Assembly: GCA_028554755.1 (NCBI GenBank) | Contig: JAPTOF010000030.1 | Coordinates: 1,426,001 to 1,490,000, forward strand | Direction of reading: 5' to 3' | Length of the DNA: 64,000 bases | From: Cordia subcordata | Taxonomy: Eukaryota > Streptophyta > Magnoliopsida > Boraginales > Cordiaceae | Part shown: positions 19,365 to 31,829 of the stretch, piece by piece | Layout: each line of letters opens with the position of its first letter | Numbering within the stretch: the stretch's first letter is position 1 | Notes under the pieces: generated by a model | The model's input: the letters and a program-made list of their open reading frames with translations, nothing else | Databases searched by the model: none | What the model was told of the DNA's origin: nothing | Translations under genes and position numbers: made by a program

Positions 19365-19573
19365 TGGGCTTTTCTCTCTCTAGCATGGGAAATCCTCCTT
19401 CTTCTCTTTACCCCTCTTGAACCCACCACCTTTCTCCACCTCCATCCGCCACAAAAAATCTCCATTCATCCATCATCCATCTCCACATTCATCTTTTACC
19501 TTGTTTTTGCAACCCTAACCTTTGTTACCTTCTCACCTTCCTTTACTCGACCCTTCTTCTCTTTTGGTTTTCC

Positions 19574-21661
19574 ATGGCAAAGAAAAAGAAAGGCTCTTCT
19601 CCTTCTAGGCATAGTGCTCGTATTTCAGCAAAGAACCAAGCCAAGGAATGTTCTTCCATGGTTAAACAGCCCCATGGTACTTTGGACGAGGTTGATTCAA
19701 CATCTTTTAGTTCTCCTCTCGAGAATTAAGAGGTTTCATCAATCTCTAGCAAGAAGCTTCATGATGCTTTTTATGCTTTTGAATTTGGAAAAACCTTCCA
19801 AGACTTTCAAGATAAGAAGGAAAAAGCAAAGATTGAGCTAATGAGAAGTTTATCAAGAAAATCTAGATCACTCTCTCCACCAAGCAAATGGATTGTACCT
19901 CCTTTAAAACAAAAAATGGCTGAAATGGATATTGCTCAAAAACTTTTTGTCTCACCATCAAGAGATCATGCTTCTTCTAACTCAAACAACTCTTCCAAGC
20001 TCAAAATTCAGAGTGCAAAAGCTCAAGATAGCCTCCTTAAGAGTCTGGGTGCGAAAGACAAAGATGAAGAAGAAAGGTGTTTGCCTAATGGTCAAATCAA
20101 GTTCTCCTCGGGTAATACTCTCGGGTCAAAGTTGGGAAGTACTTTACCTAAAATTGGCTGCCCCTTTTCAGCTCAAACCTCCCAAAAATCGACGACACAT
20201 ACACAAGAATTGAAGCATCCTTTTGAGGCACACATTTTAGATCAAAATTCTGAATCAGTTATTGAAAATTTCCCCCCACTTGGCTTATAATCAAACTAAA
20301 ACTTTTTTAGCTAGCAATTTGAAGTCCTACACTCAAAATGACATGGGTGCCATGTCATTAAACAGTGCCAAATCAGCCTCAACTCCACATAAGGCTCCCT
20401 CTTTTCTTGGAGAAGAGAAACGTGACTTTCTGGAAAGCACAAGTTAGCTAACTCAAGGGCACCATAAAGTTGGGAATCAAGATGGAAAGATGGCAAACAA
20501 AAGCCAAAATGAAGCCCAACCAAATGCATGGAGGAAACCCCCTAAACTAAGGTATGAACCTTCCTCAAATGCTTCCTCACCGAATTAAGGAAATGATTTT
20601 GCTGAATTCATGAGCACAAATTTACAATTTGAGAAAGAAATTGAAGTTAAAGTGGTTAATGGTTTTAGAGAAGTTGTTAATCCTCTAGAGGATTTTTATG
20701 ATGAAGGAGACAAACTTTGGACTTCTTGTTTGGTTGGCCAATTTATAGGTAGCCCCCACCTTACTTCTTTATAAAAAATATGGCTAATTTTGCTTGGAGA
20801 AGGTTTGGTAATGTAGATATCTTCCACAAGGATAAAGGGCTTTATGTGTTTAAATTTGAGAAGGAAGAACATTATCAAAGGGTTTTGCAACAACTATGGC
20901 ATGTTAATCATAAGCCATTGCTTTTAAGAAAATGGAAACCAAACCTTGAATACATTAATTTGAATTGCAACAAAATTCCAATTTGGGTTAAACTAAATGT
21001 TCCAATGAGCCTATGGTCAAAAGGAGGTTTAAACTATGTTGCTTCTTTTATTGGAAGGCCTATTCAAATGAATGCTATGATAGAGTCAAGGAGAAACCTT
21101 GAGTTTGCAAGGGTTTGTATTGAGGTTAATTTGGAGAAAAATCTTCTGGATATTATTTCTCCAAAACTTAGAGATGGTTTCTATGCTCAAGTTGATGTTA
21201 AATATGCATGAAAACTCTAAATGCTCTCATTGCAAGATGGTGGGAGATGTTGAGAACAAATGCCCTATGAAGCCAAAAGTTCAATAAGCTCCTAGCAATC
21301 TTATTGCAACAAAAGCTCCCAATCAAAAGAGGCAAGAGGAATGGAAAGTCATTGGTAAAAAACCTTCAACAAATGTTAGAAGTACTCCTAATTTTGAAAA
21401 AACAATGATGCAAACGCTACACTTAAAGTCGCTACTCCCTCCCGGCCAAAGTCTCCTATATCAAAGAAAAATTCTAGTGGTCCCTCTAGCCCAAAATTTC
21501 AACATATGAACCATTTCCAAGCCCTGGAAGAAGATGCTTTGGAAAATTTTAACTATGTTAAAAATCCTCTAAACAATCTTGAGGAAGGTGAAATTGTTAC
21601 TTATCCGAACATTGCTCAAAGCTCAAATCAAAAGGGGCATTCTCTTCCTCCACTGTCATGA
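19574..21661 (+). pseudogene. P1 ORF1 (RNA-binding, DUF4283-like plus degenerate knuckle)
   Basis: Gag-like ORF1. The start at 19574 (MAKKKKGSSPSRHSARISAK) has the lysine-rich N-terminus shared by all ORF1s here. Stops and frameshifts break it (frames at 19341-19841, 19841-20290, 20780-21211 and others). The core at 20780-21211 has 'QQLWHVNHKPLLLRKWKPNL', 'IPIWVKLNVPMSLWSKGGL' and 'FARVCIEVNL'. The knuckle CSHCKMVGDVENKC has lost its histidine (GH changed to GD). It ends ..GHSLPPLS with the TGA inside ATGA at 21658-21661. Confidence 0.82.
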
Positions 21662-23321
21662 TTTTTTGCTCTTGTAATATTAGGGGTTTCAATTCCCCTA
21701 AAAAGCACAAAGAAATAAAGTTGCTGATTGGTAAACATAAGCTTGATCATTTTTGTCTTTTGGAGACCACAATCACTCAAAGGGTTGATATCATTGCTTC
21801 CTATTTTAATGCCTTGGATTTTGACAACTATTTTGATGAGAACATTGCCAGGTATCTTTGGCTTTTTTAGAAGAATCACATCAAGCCTACCATTATTGAT
21901 TCAGCGGATCAAGGTTTGCTTTGTCATTTTGCCACTCCGTCCTACTCGCCTTTCTTTGTGATCCTTGTTTATGGTCATGGTAACCCTCTAAGAAGAAAGG
22001 TTCTTTGGAAGCAAATTGAGAAATGGAGCTTGTGGTGCAAAGATGTCCTCTATGCATTCTTGGTGATTTTAATGAAATTCTTCATTGCGGGGATATATCA
22101 TCTTTCTTGTCATTACCTCCTAGTGCATGGAATTTCAAAAATTGTGTTAATAAAGCAAGCCTTCATGAATACAATGCCATTGGTCCTCACTTTACCTAGA
22201 CAAATAAAAGTTCTATTGGAAATCTTCTTGCAAGCAAACTTGATAGAACTCTGGTGAATTCTTGTTGGATGGAGCACATGGTGGACTCTTTTCTCTTGGT
22301 AGTTAGTTTGAGAATTTTTGATCATTGTCCTCTCATCATGCACACATGTACCTCTAAGCCTTCTTCCCCAAAGACCTTTAAATTCTATAATGCTTGGACA
22401 ACACGTGAGCTTTTCTTGCAAGTTCTGGAGGAGCATTGGAGTGCATGGGTTTTTGGCACTCCAATGTTTTTTTTATGTCAAAAGCAAAAATGCCTCAATC
22501 AAGCTTTAAAGAAGTTTGACAAAGAGCTTTTTTCTTGTATTCCCCAACAAATTCATGACCTCAAGGAGTCACTCTTTCAAGTACAAGCTGATTTGTTAAA
22601 TGGTCACCTCAATGATGAAATTATTAACATGGAAAAGGATATACTGATGGAGATTGAGACTCTTGAAGCCACCTACAATCATATGCTCCATCAAAAATCC
22701 CGACTCAATTGGATCAAAGAGGGGGATGTTAATACAAGATTTTTTCATAGCATCATTCAGGGAAGGAAAAGTAAAAATTCAATCAATGCTATCCAGGATA
22801 GTGATGGTACTCTTATTTCATCAAATGATGGCATCAAAGCTGAATTCATCTCCTTTTTCAAAAGCCTCCTTGGTACGCCCACTCTCTCTTATGCAAATGT
22901 GGACATTATCGAGGCTGCCATTAAAAAATCTAATGATGATGATTGCTTGGAATATGCTTGTTGCAGCATTTACCCATAAAGAGATCAAAAACACTCTTTT
23001 CTCTCTTAATCCAAACAAAAGCTGAGGACTGGATGGCTATACTTTCCTCTTCTACAAGGCTGCTTGGGACATTATTGGGGATGATGTTATCCAGGCCATT
23101 GGATCTTTTTTTGATTCCACAATGCTCCATAGAGAGGTAAATGCCACCTACATTGCTTTAGTGCCTAAAATCCAAAACCTTCCATTTAGACCTATATCTT
23201 ATTGCAACACCATTTATAAGTACATCTCTAAAATGCATTCAAATAGACTCAAAGTTTGCCTCCCCAATGTTATTTCATGGAACTAATCAGCTTTCATAAA
23301 AGGTAGGCTCATAAATGAAAA
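21658..23321 (+). pseudogene. P1 ORF2, endonuclease and start of reverse transcriptase
   Basis: AP-type endonuclease followed by reverse transcriptase, which together nick target DNA and copy the LINE RNA. It begins MIFCSCNIRGFNSPKKHKE; the usual SWN is SCN. The CLLETTI block carries the catalytic glutamate, the LGDFNEILHCG block is present in a second frame, and the final SDH is changed to FDH. Several frameshifts. The RT fingers follow (LNPNKS; SAFIKGRLINE at 23289-23320), after which LINE P2 interrupts it. It continues at 50207. Confidence 0.85.
23308..23321. repeat. Target-site duplication of LINE P2 (left copy)
   Basis: ctcataaatgaaaa at 23308-23321 is repeated at 50207-50220, after the A-rich tail of P2. 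Both copies fall in the codons for LINEN of the reverse transcriptase. Confidence 0.88.
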
Positions 23322-23480
23322 AACTCTCTCTCTTACCATGAAAACTCTCCTCTTTCTCTCTAAACCTCTTGAAACCAGCCATCGCACCATCCCCTCACGC
23401 TACCATCAAACAACCATCCCCCGCCATTAAACCTAAACACTTTACCATACCCATCCCCTTGCCCTAACCATTAGTTTTTC

Positions 23481-25556
23481 ATGGCAAGAAAGAAGAAAGT
23501 TTCTTTCTAACCTACAAGAACTAGCACATGGCTCAAGGGAAAGAAACATGATTTGGGAACTAACTCTAAAGCAATATCGGGTTGTTCTTTCTCAAACTTT
23601 GAGGTTGATTCGTCCTCTTCACCTCATTTTATTGGAGATGCTCAATCAACCTCAAGCTCGTTTTTCAAAGAAGTTTATGATGCACTTGAAGATGGTCATT
23701 CTTACAAGGAACACATTGATGTGTATAATAATGCCAAGGCTGAGTTAGTGAGGAACCTCACCATCAAAACCCAATCACACTCTCCACCTTCATCAAACTT
23801 TAGATTAGATACTAGTCCCTGCATCAAAATATCGAAAATGGAACTTTCCAAGCTCCTTTTCCATTCTCCTTTATAAAGCCCCTTAAAATCTAGTTCATCA
23901 AGTCCATCTAAGCTTGATGTTTCCACATCTAAAGCCTCCTCATCTATTCAAGAAGTTTCAACCGAAAAGGATAGGGGAAAGGATTTTAGTTATTTACCCA
24001 CTAGATATGAAAGAGAGCAAGGACTGGACAATGCTTTTGCACCCAGGATTGAGCCCCTCTCTCCTAATCACCTCAACAACTTTTCAGGCCCTCCCAAGCA
24101 TAAATTGACAACTCAAAAGGGAAGTGAGCTTATGCATTCAGATTTTAAAAATTTGTGTGCTGGCCCACGTGAATATCTTGAGGATTTCCCCTCACTTGTA
24201 ATTGCTCCAACTGGCAACTCAATGCCAAATTAGCGACAAGCTAAAGATGATGCGGTAGCCAACTATGCAAATAAAGAAAAGCATCTTCATGAAACTATTC
24301 AGCAATCTTCTTCTCTAGAAACAGAAGAACTTCGGGTTCCTCCTCCACTCAAGCATGGTAAACGTTTACAAGCAAGCTCTTCCATTTTAAGGGACGAATT
24401 GAAGAGACAAAATGATGAGAATGCAAGCAAAGCCCCCCCTAAAGCTCATCAAAAAGCTCAAGGGATTGTAATGCAAAACCAAGCACAAGCAACCAGCCAA
24501 CACAATGCTTGGGGAGATGTTTTTGCTGAGCATATGGATACCAATCTTAAATTTGATGAAGTGCATGTTTACAATATTATTGATGGGAAAAGGGAAGTAG
24601 TTGACCTCTTGGATGACTTATATGAAGATGAAGACAATTTTTGGAGTCATTGCTTAATTGGGCAGTTTCTTGGTGCTCTTTCTCCATTTTTCCTAATAAA
24701 AAACATGGTTGAGTTTGCCTGGAAGAAATTTGGAACGGTTGACATACACACTAAAGGAAAAGGGTCTCTTTCTTTTCAAATTTGAAAATAAAGATATTTG
24801 TCAAAAAGTTCTTCGACAGCTTTGGCATATGAATCATAGGCCACTCTTGTTAAGGAAATAGGAGCCTAACCTTGAAATTGTGAACTTATCTTGCAATAAA
24901 GTACCTATTTGTGTTAAACTTTGGGATGTCCCAATGAGTCTTTACTCTAAAAGAGGACTTGGCTATATTATTTCATTCATTGGAAAACCAATTCAAATGG
25001 ATTCTCTCACCGACTCAAGGAGATATTTGGAGTTTGCTAGGGTTTGCATTGAAGTGGACTTGGAAGGAAACCTCTCGGACATTGTCTTTCCAAAATTAAG
25101 GAATGGTACAAGAGTCAAAGTTGAGGTCGAATATGCTTGGAAGCCAACTAAGTGTATTAATTGCAAAATGGTTGGTCATGTGGAAGACTTTTGTCCATTG
25201 AAGGCTAAACCCCAACTTCAAAAGCAACCCAACAAGCAGCCCCCTAAGACTCACCATGAATGGCAGCCCATGAATAAAAACAATCCTCTTTGAAGATCCA
25301 CTTCCCTTCTAAGGAATCCTTATTGAAAGATTAACCTAACAAGGAGAAGGAGAGAACTTCTTGGCCCCTAAACTCAAATGTTGCACTTGACCCCTCATGC
25401 TCTAAAATGAAGCAAACAAACCACTTTGAGGTTCTTGATCAAGTAGGGGACATTGAAGTTGATGAGTTGAACAAAAATGATTAGCCTAGTTTGATGATGG
25501 AATGCATCAAGGATGGCAATCCAAATGCTAATGGCAATCCTCTTTTGAGGCAAAGA
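23481..25556 (+). pseudogene. P2 ORF1 (RNA-binding, DUF4283-like plus CCHC knuckle)
   Basis: Gag-like ORF1 starting at 23481 (MARKKKVSF..). Frameshifts and stops split it into frames at 23553-23876, 24399-24785 and 24880-25293. The core has 'FWSHCLIGQFLGALSPFFLIKNMVEFAWKKFG', 'VPICVKLWDVPMSLYSKRGL' and 'SRRYLEFARVCIEVDL'. The knuckle CINCKMVGHVEDFC is intact at about 25150-25195. The acidic tail runs to 25556, where a copia LTR (TGTAGGATCG) interrupts it. The last residues reappear at 47249-47331. Confidence 0.82.
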
Positions 25557-26027
25557 TGTAGGATCGATATTATTAAGTGTGATGTATCCTAGTCCATATT
25601 TTCAAAAATTTTACCAAGAAAACATGCTAGGAAAATAAAATAACCACATAACACACACAAGAACATGCTTAAGAACATATAGAATATAACTAGTACTTGC
25701 AAAAATATGTAAAGCTAACCTCTTGAAGTGTGGCGCCTTTGATGAAGCTAAAACCATCACGAGCTTTGTTCCCGTACACGAACAAGGCTGCCATAAATTT
25801 TACTATAAGGGTGGCGCAATAGGCAACTCCCTAGCCTGCTTCCGTATGATTAAAGAGACTTATCTTGAGAGAATAGCCTCTTGTGTGGGAAGAAGCAAAG
25901 TAATATGCTCTTGAAAAACTAGAGCAAAAATCACACAATAAGTGTGTACTATGTGTTGTAGTATTTTCTTGCCAAAAAGGAAGAAATCAACTACAAAGTG
26001 GATTGCAAAAAAGGTGTAAGGTCTTGT

Positions 26028-26037
26028 CTATTTATAG
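26028..26037 (-). promoter_or_regulatory. TATA box of copia LTR
   Basis: Minus strand CTATAAATAG. It is conserved in the other copia LTR copies at 47089-47098 and 60671-60680, and mutated to CTTTAAATAG at 56579-56588. Confidence 0.65.
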
Positions 26038-26228
26038 AGAGAACCTTGGCACCCAAAGTTGCTAATCTTTCAATGTGGGAGAAAATTTCCATGTAGTATT
26101 TCCTTTATGCAACTTATTAACTGGTCTTGGAAGACTTATGCAATTTTTTTTTTTCGCGGGATAAGTGAGAATTTTCATAAAAATGTGTTAAATATACAAG
26201 TACAAGATGGAGAAGGTACAAAAAGAAC

Positions 26229-29200
26229 CTATACAAAAATATTTTCTAATCTCCAATCTTTGCATAATGATTTGTTCAAAGGTGAGGAAGGAAACTTTTT
26301 ACAATTTGAGAGTTTAACTCTAACATCATTAAAATTAGCATGGAAGATGAACTCCTTGGTTTTAGCTTTGTCTTTGAAGATGCGCTGATTCCTTTCAATC
26401 CAAATGTGGTACACGGCTACACAAAAGAAATGTTTGATAATGGTTGCTTTCAAATGCTTTTCAAGGGAAAAGGAGTTATATAAGTGATAATGTCTTCCCA
26501 AGAGATCAAGCTTTCTGGAATTTTGGTGAGAAGAAGACCATTTCTCCAAATCCTTCTAGTGAAACTACATTTGAAAAAAAGATGGTCCCTCGTTTCACAA
26601 GCCATTCTACAAAAGATGCAACATCGGTTAATATTGAGCCCCCAATGAAGAATTCTGAACCTTGTACTCAAACGGTCAAAGAATGCTAGCCAAACAATAA
26701 AGCTATGCCTTGAATTGTGCCCCCTGTGCCAAATGAGGTTATAACCCTTGAAGTGGCTGCCCTTCCTTCGAAAATGCTCCCAAGTGTGTTTGAAAGAGAA
26801 GTCTCCGTTTGGAGAAAGAGTCCAAAACATTTTATCAATGTTGTCACCATGAAGAATAAAATTTGGAACATCAATATGTTGAAGGTGAGTTGGCCAATTC
26901 CATGTTCCATTAGAGAAGATGTCACATACCTTTGAGAGGAGAGGAGGGGCTGGAAATGTACTTGACCAATGTTCCAAGAGTGAACCATCTTTGTACCAAT
27001 TATCAATCCAAAAGAATGTGTTTGTACCATTCCCAATTCTATGCTGAATGTAATTCTTTGCAAGACCTCGGCATTTAAGAAGAATCTTCAAAATCCAACT
27101 AGCATCCTTAGGAGTATGCAACACCCAAATGGAAGAATCTTTGATGTAATTTGTATGAATCCATTGACTCCATAGTGTTTCCTTGGCTGAATATATTCTC
27201 CAGAAGACTTTAAGCATGCAAACCAAATTGACTTCCTCTAACTTTCTAATTCCAAGTCCTCCTTCATGCATGGGGAGGCAAACTTCCTTCCAAGCAACTT
27301 TGGGCCCTGTGTCTCTCCACAAAAATGCGTTGAACTTTGATTCAATGGTAGCCAAGACACCTTTAGGAATAAGAAGAGCATTTTCCCAATATGCAAAGTG
27401 TTGAATAAGAATGGATTTGATAAGCACAAGTCTTCCAGCAAAGGAGAGCCGATTGTTGCACCATGAATCAATTCTTGCATTAATTTTTTCCAAGAGAGGA
27501 TAGCAATCGGCTTTCCTTAGTTTTCTAGAAACAAGTGGAATGCCCAAGTATCGAATTGGAAGATCACCTTCATTGAAACCAACTCTTTCAAGGATAGCCA
27601 TTTTAGTTTCATAAGAGACCCCTCCAAAGAAAATGTCACTCTTAGCTTCATTGATTTTCAGACTAGAATAAAAAGAGAAGTTCTTCAAAGTATTCAAAAT
27701 ACAATCAAAAGAGCTCAAGTCTCCTTTACAAAAAATGAAGAGATCATCCGCAAAACAAAGGTGGTTTAGCTTCAAGTAAGCACATTTTGGATGGAAACGA
27801 AAGCTTGAACAATTCTCCAATTTGTTAAGCATGCAAGAAAGCACTTCCATACAAAGAACAAAAAGATAGGGAGAGATGGGGTCACCTTGTCGAATTCCAT
27901 TTGCTCCAATAAAATAGCCTTTCAAACCACCATTAAGAGCAATAGAGAAGCTAGGAGTTGTAATGCATACTTTAATCCATTCAACAAACTTTTGAGGAAA
28001 ACCAAATGCAAGAAAAGTGCATTCAACAAAGCTCCAATTAAGAGTGTCAAAAGCTTTCATAAGATCAACTTTGATGGCACATCTTGGGGAGATATGGCTT
28101 CTAGAATAACCTCTTAAAATATCATGTGCAAGAAGGATATTCTCATTGATAAGCCGGCCCTTTAAAAAGGCTGATTGGTTCCATGAAATTAAGTGATGCA
28201 AGCAAGCTTTGATCCTATTAGCAATAATCTTCGAAATGCACTTGTAAATAGTATTGCAATAAGATATTGGCCTAAAATCTTTAACCATGGAGGGATTTGG
28301 AATTTTAGGTACAAGTGCAAAAAGGGTGGAATTTACCTCCCTAAGAAGCTTGCTGGATTCAAAGAAGGAGCTGATAGCATTAGTAACATCCTCACCAACA
28401 ATATCCCAAGCAACCATATAGAAATGAGATGTGAAGCCATCCGAACCTAGACTTTTGTTGGGATTAAGGGAAAAAAGAGTTTCCTTGATTTCATTCCTTT
28501 TAATAGGTGCACAAATGGTGGCAGCAAAATTATCATCAATTGCTTTCCCAATAATACTCTTCAAGATATCCACATTAACATGAGTAACAGATTTTGAACC
28601 AAGAAGCTATTTGTAGTAGCCAATGAATTCATTTTTCACCTCAAAGTCCTCAAGAAGAAGATTCCCATTTTCATTCTTGATTGCTTGAATGGTGTTTCTA
28701 ATTTTTCTTCCTTTCACAACATTATGAAAGAACTTGGTGTTTGAATCCCCCTCATTGATCCAAGATAATCTAGCTTTTTGGATAAGCATAGACTTGTAAG
28801 TTGATTCAAGCCTTTCCAAATTAGCTAAAATGTCCTTTTCCTTGTTAAGAAGGGCAGCACTATATCCACCGTTAAGAAGAGCACATTGGGTGGCTTCAAG
28901 CTCCCCATAAAGATCTTTGATAGCATTAGGAATACAAGAAAAATGAGTTTTATCAAAGGACTTGAGAGCTTGCTTGAGAATTTTTTGCTTTTGAAAGAGA
29001 ATGAACATTGGAGTACCAAAGACCCGTGTACTCTAATGCTCCTCCACAAGCTTCAAGAAATCCGGATAAGAAGTCCAAGCATTATAGAATTTGAATGGTT
29101 TTGGTGAAGATTTCCATGCCTTACATGTATGCAAAATAAGGGGGCAATGATCCGAAGCACCCGGGCATTCCACCAAAAGAAAAGAGAGATGAAAATTGTG

Positions 29201-29820
29201 AAGCCAAATAGAATTCAGAAATGCCCTATCAAGTTTGCTTGCCAAAAAGTTGCTAACATCACCTTTGTTAGTCCAAGTGAAATGAGGTCCATGTCCTTTT
29301 GCTTCGTGCACATTTGTTTTAGCAACAAAAGATTTCAAGTCCCAAGCACTTTTGGGGATAGTAGAAGAGCTTGATTTATCCCCACAGTGCAAGACCTCAT
29401 TAAAGTCACCCAAAATGCAAAGATTATAAGCTTTACACCAAAAAGTCCAGCTTGCAAGTTTATTCCAAAGCTTTTTCCTATTTGTAGCTTCATTCCTGCC
29501 ATAGACAAAAGCAACAAGGAATGGTGGATTATAGGAGTCAACAAAGTGAAAGAGGAGAGCTTGATCACAAGAATCAATAAAAGTTGCTTGAATGTTGCTC
29601 CTCCAAAACAGCCAAATCCGACCTTTAACCTCATCATCCATATGGTGTGAAAATCCAACTTCCAAAAATGAGAACCAATGAGATTGACTTTATCTTTGCA
29701 AGTCACTTTGTTTTCCAAAAGACAAATAATGTCTAATTGATGTTTATTGATTAGCTTCAACACTTCTTTTTGCTAATTTGGGGAATTAAATCCCCTTATA
29801 TTCCAAGAGCAAATCCTCAT
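26229..29820 (-). pseudogene. M1 ORF2: endonuclease, reverse transcriptase, zf-RVT (few frameshifts)
   Basis: Catalyses target nicking and reverse transcription of LINE RNA. The ATG at 29820 overlaps the ORF1 stop as ATGA. Endonuclease: ICLLENKV (catalytic Glu), LCILGDFNEVLHCGD and GASDHCPLIL (SDH) are all recognisable, in frames at 29335-29763 and 29033-29665. The reverse transcriptase is one open frame of 707 codons (26450-28573): DGFTSHFYMVAWD, motif A KVDLMKAFDTLNW, motif B GANGIRQGDPISPYLF, motif C LCFADDLFIF with both aspartates, and motif E LPIRYLGIPLVSRKL. The zf-RVT CIFCRMACETRDHLFFKC follows. The last ~75 codons are in another frame (26229-26549). Two to four frameshifts make this copy inactive. 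Confidence 0.88.
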
Positions 29821-30617
29821 TGGCTGATTGGGGGAGGAGCTAATTGCTACAAAATTTGATTATCATTGGCATTGAGATTGCTAGAGCAATCCAACTTCTC
29901 ATCCAAGCTTAACTTTTCAGTGTGTTGCAATGTATCATTTTTAACATTCCTTCCTTGATCAAGAACCTCAAATTGATTAGCATGTACCATCTTGGAGCTT
30001 GAGGGGTCATTGGTAATCTTGAGACAAGGAGTAGAAGGCCGAGAAGTAGAGTGCTTCTTATTAAGAGACAAATCAACAACCATGGGCTCTTTGGTAGTGT
30101 TCTCATGTGGTCTTGCTTCTTGCCAACAATTTTCCATTCATAGTGAACTTTGGGTTGTTGCTTAAGAGCTTGCTTTTGAGGTTGAGGCTTTAAAGGGAAA
30201 GAATCTTCAATGTGACCAACCATTTTGCAAAAGTAGCACTTTTTTGGCTTCTATGCATACTCAACTCCAACTTTTGCTTTAGAGCCATTTCTTAGCTTTG
30301 GGAATATAGCATCCAGAAGGTTATTCTCCAAATCAACTTCAATGCACACTCTAGCAAACTCTAAGTTTCTTCTTGAATCTGTAAGTGCATCCATTTGGAG
30401 TGGTTTCCCAATAAAGGAAGCAATATAACCAAGTCCTCTTTTGGAGTAGAGGCACATCGGAACATTCCATAGTTTAACCCAAATAGGGACTTTTTTACAT
30501 GAAAGATTAACAAATTCCAGATTTGGCTCCCATTTTCTCAAAAGAAGAGGCCTATGATTAACATGCCATAGTTGTTGGAGAACCTTTTGACAAAATTCAT
30601 CTTTTTCAAATTTAATC
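29817..30617 (-). pseudogene. M1 ORF1, C-terminal half
   Basis: RNA-binding ORF1 truncated at its 5' side. It begins in the DUF4283-like core: QQLWHVNHRPLLLRKWEPNL, VPIWVKLWNVPMCLYSKRGL, LEFARVCIEVDLENNL. An internal stop lies near 30251 and the knuckle CYFCKMVGHIEDSF has lost its last cysteine. The acidic tail (29847-30137 in a shifted frame) ends in PPPISQ with its TGA at 29819-29817, overlapping the ORF2 ATG. Confidence 0.78.
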
Positions 30618-31829
30618 CATGTAGATGCCCAAGCCCAATAGGAAACCATCCTAGCCCAATTAGGTTATCTTGGACTCTAAAGAAAGCCCAAATCCAATTC
30701 CAAGCTTTGGCCCAATAAGGCTACTACCACAATATGGAATTTGTTTTTCCAAAATTACTCTCTCAAAGTCATTTCAACTAGGGAAGGGACCAAGAAGACA
30801 CAATTAACCTTGGCTTCCAAAAATAATTAAAAACATCCTTGCCCAATCTAGGCGACATAATAATTATTTTTAACTCCGATCTATTCCACCGTAAGATCAA
30901 AGTTGCACTCCAAGAATAATTGCTATTACTCAAAAGCTTGTCACAAAAGAATGTGAACTTTGTCTTTGACCTAGTAAATAACTGACCATAATAGCCCTCT
31001 ATGTATACCCACAGCGAAGACTGGTCCTTTGGCCTATGTACTATCTCCTCCTTAGTTGTATCTTTTTCCGTTGGGTTTCTTGTCCTATTGCCAACAATCT
31101 TTGGTCATGGAATCTCTTGATCTCGGGAGCGGCCATCAAGCCATATGACCGACACACCTATAAAGGTAGTATCACTAGATCTATATTCAAATGATATATT
31201 TGGACAATCCCAAAGGGCACATATAGATTCCATTTTGCTTATGCATGTTCCAATTAATTAGAAATTAGCACTCAATGCACAAGGCTGTTGATCCTAATAA
31301 AATAAGATCTCACCCACAGTGAATCAAAATACCAAACCCTAACTTTATTAGTTCATCTACATATACTCAAGATTAAGAGCAATGATCATTTAGTAGCAGT
31401 GAGTGTCCTGTTTTTCTTTCTTTGATAGTACGTCTCTAGAAAACAAACTTACAATGGTCCTATCCAATACGTGACACACATACTATTGAGATAAATCCTG
31501 AAAGTCCTCCAATGACTTAGGTAGATCACCCTCAAAGAGGAGACTTACTCAATATAACATTATCCCAGTAGAGTGTCCAATACTACTATTTGGTTATGGA
31601 TTCAGTCTATGATGTGACTAAATCTAGACTTAGACCTACAGTGTGTCCATCCTCACGGCGCACCTAAGTCATTAGTTCAAATCAAAGGACCTTCATATAT
31701 GCATCAATAAAATATAACAGAGATAATATGTAAGAAACTCATAATGCCATTTAACAAAAAATGATTATATATTATTTCATATCCAAAATGTCATGTACAA
31801 GTGAGCTTTAGGGCATACTAATCATAACA

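Larger units (their letters stand above)
26144..30617 (-). mobile_element. 5'-truncated L1-type LINE M1
   Basis: Minus-strand LINE with poly(A) (T run 26144-26154) after the terminal motif attctcacttatcccgc. It holds the C-terminal half of ORF1 and all of ORF2. It is truncated in ORF1 at about 30617 and inserted in the copia-3 LTR. Confidence 0.85.
25557..31829 (-). repeat. Ty1/copia LTR (copia-3, 3' LTR), split by LINE M1
   Basis: Pieces 25557-26143 and 30618-31829 together match the 1.88-kb copia LTR at 56100-57981. Plus strand left end TGTAGGATCG (TGTTGGATCG in copia-1). The right end ..ataaca is followed by atctcccacttgc, the complement of the copia polypurine tract. A TATA box lies at 26028-26037. 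LINE M1 sits inside; about 50 bp of LTR present in copia-1 are missing at that junction and I see no target duplication there. Confidence 0.82.

Noticed and set aside
25557..26143. A non-LTR promoter or host gene upstream region (TATA at 26028).
   Set aside because: The block recurs in the same orientation at 46763, 56100 and 60396 and ends at a copia polypurine tract, so it is a copia LTR.
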